Assembly: GCF_014287585.1 (NCBI RefSeq)
Contig: NZ_JACOOJ010000013.1
Span: 45,522-109,521, forward strand
Reading direction: 5' to 3'
From: Parabacteroides hominis
GTDB lineage: Bacteria > Bacteroidota > Bacteroidia > Bacteroidales > Tannerellaceae
Length of the DNA: 64,000 nt
Shown here: positions 62,076 to 64,000 of the stretch, in pieces
Numbering within the stretch: position 1 is the first letter of the stretch
How the letters are laid out: each line of letters starts with the position of its first letter
Made by a program: the position numbers and the translations under genes
Notes under the pieces: generated by a model
Seen by the model: only the letters and a program-made list of their open reading frames with translations
What the model was told of the DNA's origin: nothing
Database searches by the model: none

Positions 62076-63740
62076 ATGTGTGGCATTACAGCAATCTTCA
62101 ACATCCATAGCAGCGCCGCCGACCTCCGTCAGCAAGCCCTGAAAATGAGTAAACGCATCCGTCACCGCGGTCCGGACTGGAGCGGCATCTATCAAGGCAA
62201 GACCGCCATCCTCGCCCATGAACGCCTCTCCATCGTCGATCCGGCATCCGGCGGGCAACCGCTGAGAAGCAAAGACGGCAAACTGATCCTCACCGTCAAC
62301 GGCGAGATATACAACCACCGCGAACTCCGCGAACAGTTGAAAGACGAATACGAATTCCAGACCGGAAGCGACTGCGAAGTCATCCTCGCCCTCTACCGCA
62401 AGTACGGCACGGGATGCGTGGAAAAGCTGAGCGGCATCTTCGGGTTCGCCCTCTACGACGAAGCGAACGACTGCTACCTGATCGCCCGCGACCCGATCGG
62501 CGTCATTCCCCTCTATATCGGCCATGACGACGAAGGGCATCTCCTCGTATCTTCCGAACTGAAAGGGCTCGAAGGCTTCGCCACCGCATACGACCAGTTC
62601 CCTCCGGGACACTATTTCTATAGCCGCGATAAGGATTTCACCCGCTGGTACGTCCGCGACTGGATGGAGTATGACAACGTGAAAGACAATCCCGCCAGCA
62701 TAGAGGAACTGCACGATGCCCTCGAAGCAGCCGTACGCCGCCAGTTGATGAGCGACGTGCCCTACGGCGTGCTCCTTTCCGGCGGCCTGGACTCGTCCAT
62801 CACCTCCGCCATAGCCAAAAAATACGCAGCCAAACGTATCGAGACCGAAGGCCAGGCAGATGCGTGGTGGCCCCGGCTGCACTCCTTCGCCATCGGCCTC
62901 AAAGGAGCGCCCGACTTAGCGGCAGCCAAGAAAGTGGCCGATTACATCGGTACTGTCCACCACGAGATCAACTACACGATCGAAGAAGGGCTCGATGCCA
63001 TCCGCGATGTGATCTACTATATCGAGACATACGACGTGACGACCATCCGCGCCTCAACCCCGATGTACCTGCTGGCCCGCGTAATCAAGTCGATGGGTAT
63101 CAAGATGGTGTTGAGCGGTGAAGGGGCGGACGAGGTGTTCGGAGGTTACCTATATTTCCACAAAGCCCCGGATGCGAAGGCTTTCCACGAAGAGACCGTC
63201 CGCAAACTGAGCAAACTCTACATGTATGACTGCCTCCGGGCCAACAAAAGCCTGTGCGCCTGGGGTGTGGAAGGCCGCGTTCCTTTCCTCGACAAGGAGT
63301 TTCTCGATGTTGCCATGCGCCTCAATCCCGAAGCCAAAATGTGTCCCGGCAGCGTAATCGAAAAGAAAATCCTCCGCGAAGCCTTTGCCGGGATGCTTCC
63401 CCCGGAAATCGCCTGGCGCCAGAAAGAACAGTTCTCCGACGGCGTCGGCTACAGCTGGATCGACACGCTGAAGAAGGTGACCGCCCAAGCCGTCAGCGAC
63501 ACCGAAATGGCAAACGCCGCCCTGCGCTTCCCGGTCAACACGCCGCAAAACAAAGAAGAATACTTCTACCGCACCATCTTCGAAGAACATTTCCCCAGCG
63601 AAAGCGCCGCCCGCAGCGTACCGAGCGTCCCCAGCGTCGCCTGCTCCACCGCCGAAGCCCTCGCCTGGGACTCCGCTTTCAAAAACATGAACGACCCCAG
63701 CGGCCGGGCGGTGAAAGGGATACACGAAGCGGCATACTGA
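62076..63740 (+). CDS. asnB: Glutamine-hydrolysing asparagine synthetase
   Basis: It makes asparagine from aspartate, ATP and glutamine. The 554-residue product begins MCGITAIF, so C2 becomes the N-terminal nucleophile after Met removal. The amidotransferase half contains RHRGPDWSGIY, LAHERLSIVDP, LTVNGEIYNHRELR and SDCEVILALY; the synthetase half has the PP-loop LLSGGLDSSITSAIA (about 232-246), RASTPMYLLARVIK and VLSGEGADEVFGGY. Length fits the E. coli AsnB type. A perfect hairpin overlaps its stop codon. Together with gltB-gltD it spends and refills the glutamine pool. Confidence 0.97.
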   Translation: MCGITAIFNIHSSAADLRQQALKMSKRIRHRGPDWSGIYQGKTAILAHERLSIVDPASGGQPLRSKDGKLILTVNGEIYNHRELREQLKDEYEFQTGSDCEVILALYRKYGTGCVEKLSGIFGFALYDEANDCYLIARDPIGVIPLYIGHDDEGHLLVSSELKGLEGFATAYDQFPPGHYFYSRDKDFTRWYVRDWMEYDNVKDNPASIEELHDALEAAVRRQLMSDVPYGVLLSGGLDSSITSAIAKKYAAKRIETEGQADAWWPRLHSFAIGLKGAPDLAAAKKVADYIGTVHHEINYTIEEGLDAIRDVIYYIETYDVTTIRASTPMYLLARVIKSMGIKMVLSGEGADEVFGGYLYFHKAPDAKAFHEETVRKLSKLYMYDCLRANKSLCAWGVEGRVPFLDKEFLDVAMRLNPEAKMCPGSVIEKKILREAFAGMLPPEIAWRQKEQFSDGVGYSWIDTLKKVTAQAVSDTEMANAALRFPVNTPQNKEEYFYRTIFEEHFPSESAARSVPSVPSVACSTAEALAWDSAFKNMNDPSGRAVKGIHEAAY

Positions 63741-63756
63741 TTACAGTATGCCGCTT
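63727..63756 (+). repeat. Perfect 12-base inverted repeat overlapping the asnB stop
   Basis: AAGCGGCATACT (63727-63738) and AGTATGCCGCTT (63745-63756) flank a 6-base loop, with the asnB stop TGA (63738-63740) at the inner edge of the left arm. No T-run follows. The rest of the window (63757-64000) shows no gene that I can support. Confidence 0.7.
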
Positions 63757-64000
63757 GGCACACGCGCTCCTTTCAACTATGAAACTCCGCCTCGACCGAA
63801 TTATCATTCTGCCGTCTTTATATGGGGAAAGCGTTACATTCTGAAACGTTAAAAAATATTACCCGCTATACTAATTCATAGGGGTCTTGTTCACATTTGC
63901 TGCCTTATACACAAATCATCATTCTTTTGAGAAGTTCTATGCTTGCTCGTCCATAACACATTCTTTTAATCATCTTTAATTTGTTGACAAATCCTTCGGT

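Noticed and set aside
63757..64000. Possible gene start or end at the right edge
   Set aside because: No open frame of useful length, promoter box or RNA fold is visible.

Overview
The window looks like a chromosomal segment of a gut Bacteroidales bacterium, most likely Parabacteroides or a close relative. The reasons are three SusC/RagA-type TonB-dependent receptors with two SusD lipoproteins, a GldB-like lipoprotein, an HU-HIG-type histone-like protein, the Bacteroidetes arrangement of a long PurF-like protein next to carA and carB, and about twenty copies of the Bacteroidetes -7 promoter element TAnnTTTG placed 20-75 bases before most transcription units. The genus is an inference. I saw no rRNA, tRNA, CRISPR array, prophage or insertion sequence.

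Layout. 1-13 kb: nutrient uptake. A partial susC (running off the left edge) and a complete susC-susD pair on the minus strand, then a divergent susC-susD pair on the plus strand. The divergent spacer carries two copies of a 20-base palindromic operator candidate. No glycoside hydrolase or regulator lies beside them. 13-19 kb: an M28 peptidase, a 56-residue unannotated small gene with its own promoter and leader hairpin, a beta-carbonic anhydrase with a HAD phosphatase, a porin and an unknown secreted protein. 19-34 kb: central metabolism and housekeeping genes (pyruvate:ferredoxin oxidoreductase, an AAA ATPase, ilvE, metF, ansA, holB, a MATE transporter, a GldB-like lipoprotein, an ABC-F protein, a GlsB/YeaQ membrane protein). 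34-40 kb: a lutABC lactate-oxidation operon followed closely by a GH2-family protein whose usual acid/base position is changed, then a spacer packed with inverted repeats. 40-47 kb: purF-like, carA, carB. 47-55 kb: a probably broken small membrane gene, a 1620-residue exonuclease-RecQ-UvrD fusion, an HU-like protein behind five phased 10-base repeats, a TPR sensor kinase lacking the expected phospho-acceptor histidine, and a DUF169 protein. 55-64 kb: gltB, gltD and asnB.

How the genes fit together. The right half is rich in glutamine-dependent amidotransfer: PurF-like, CarA/CarB, GltB/GltD and AsnB, with asparaginase and IlvE further left, so the segment covers nitrogen assimilation and distribution. 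NifJ, LutABC and carbonic anhydrase fit an anaerobe handling pyruvate, lactate and CO2/bicarbonate (bicarbonate also feeds CarAB). The SusC/D pairs, porin and GH2 protein serve the outer membrane and periplasm. I found no clearly new multi-gene system. The best candidates for undescribed biology are the 56-residue gene, the paired susC operators, the HU promoter repeats, the exonuclease-RecQ-UvrD fusion, the kinase without its histidine, and an in-frame internal duplication in the partial susC.
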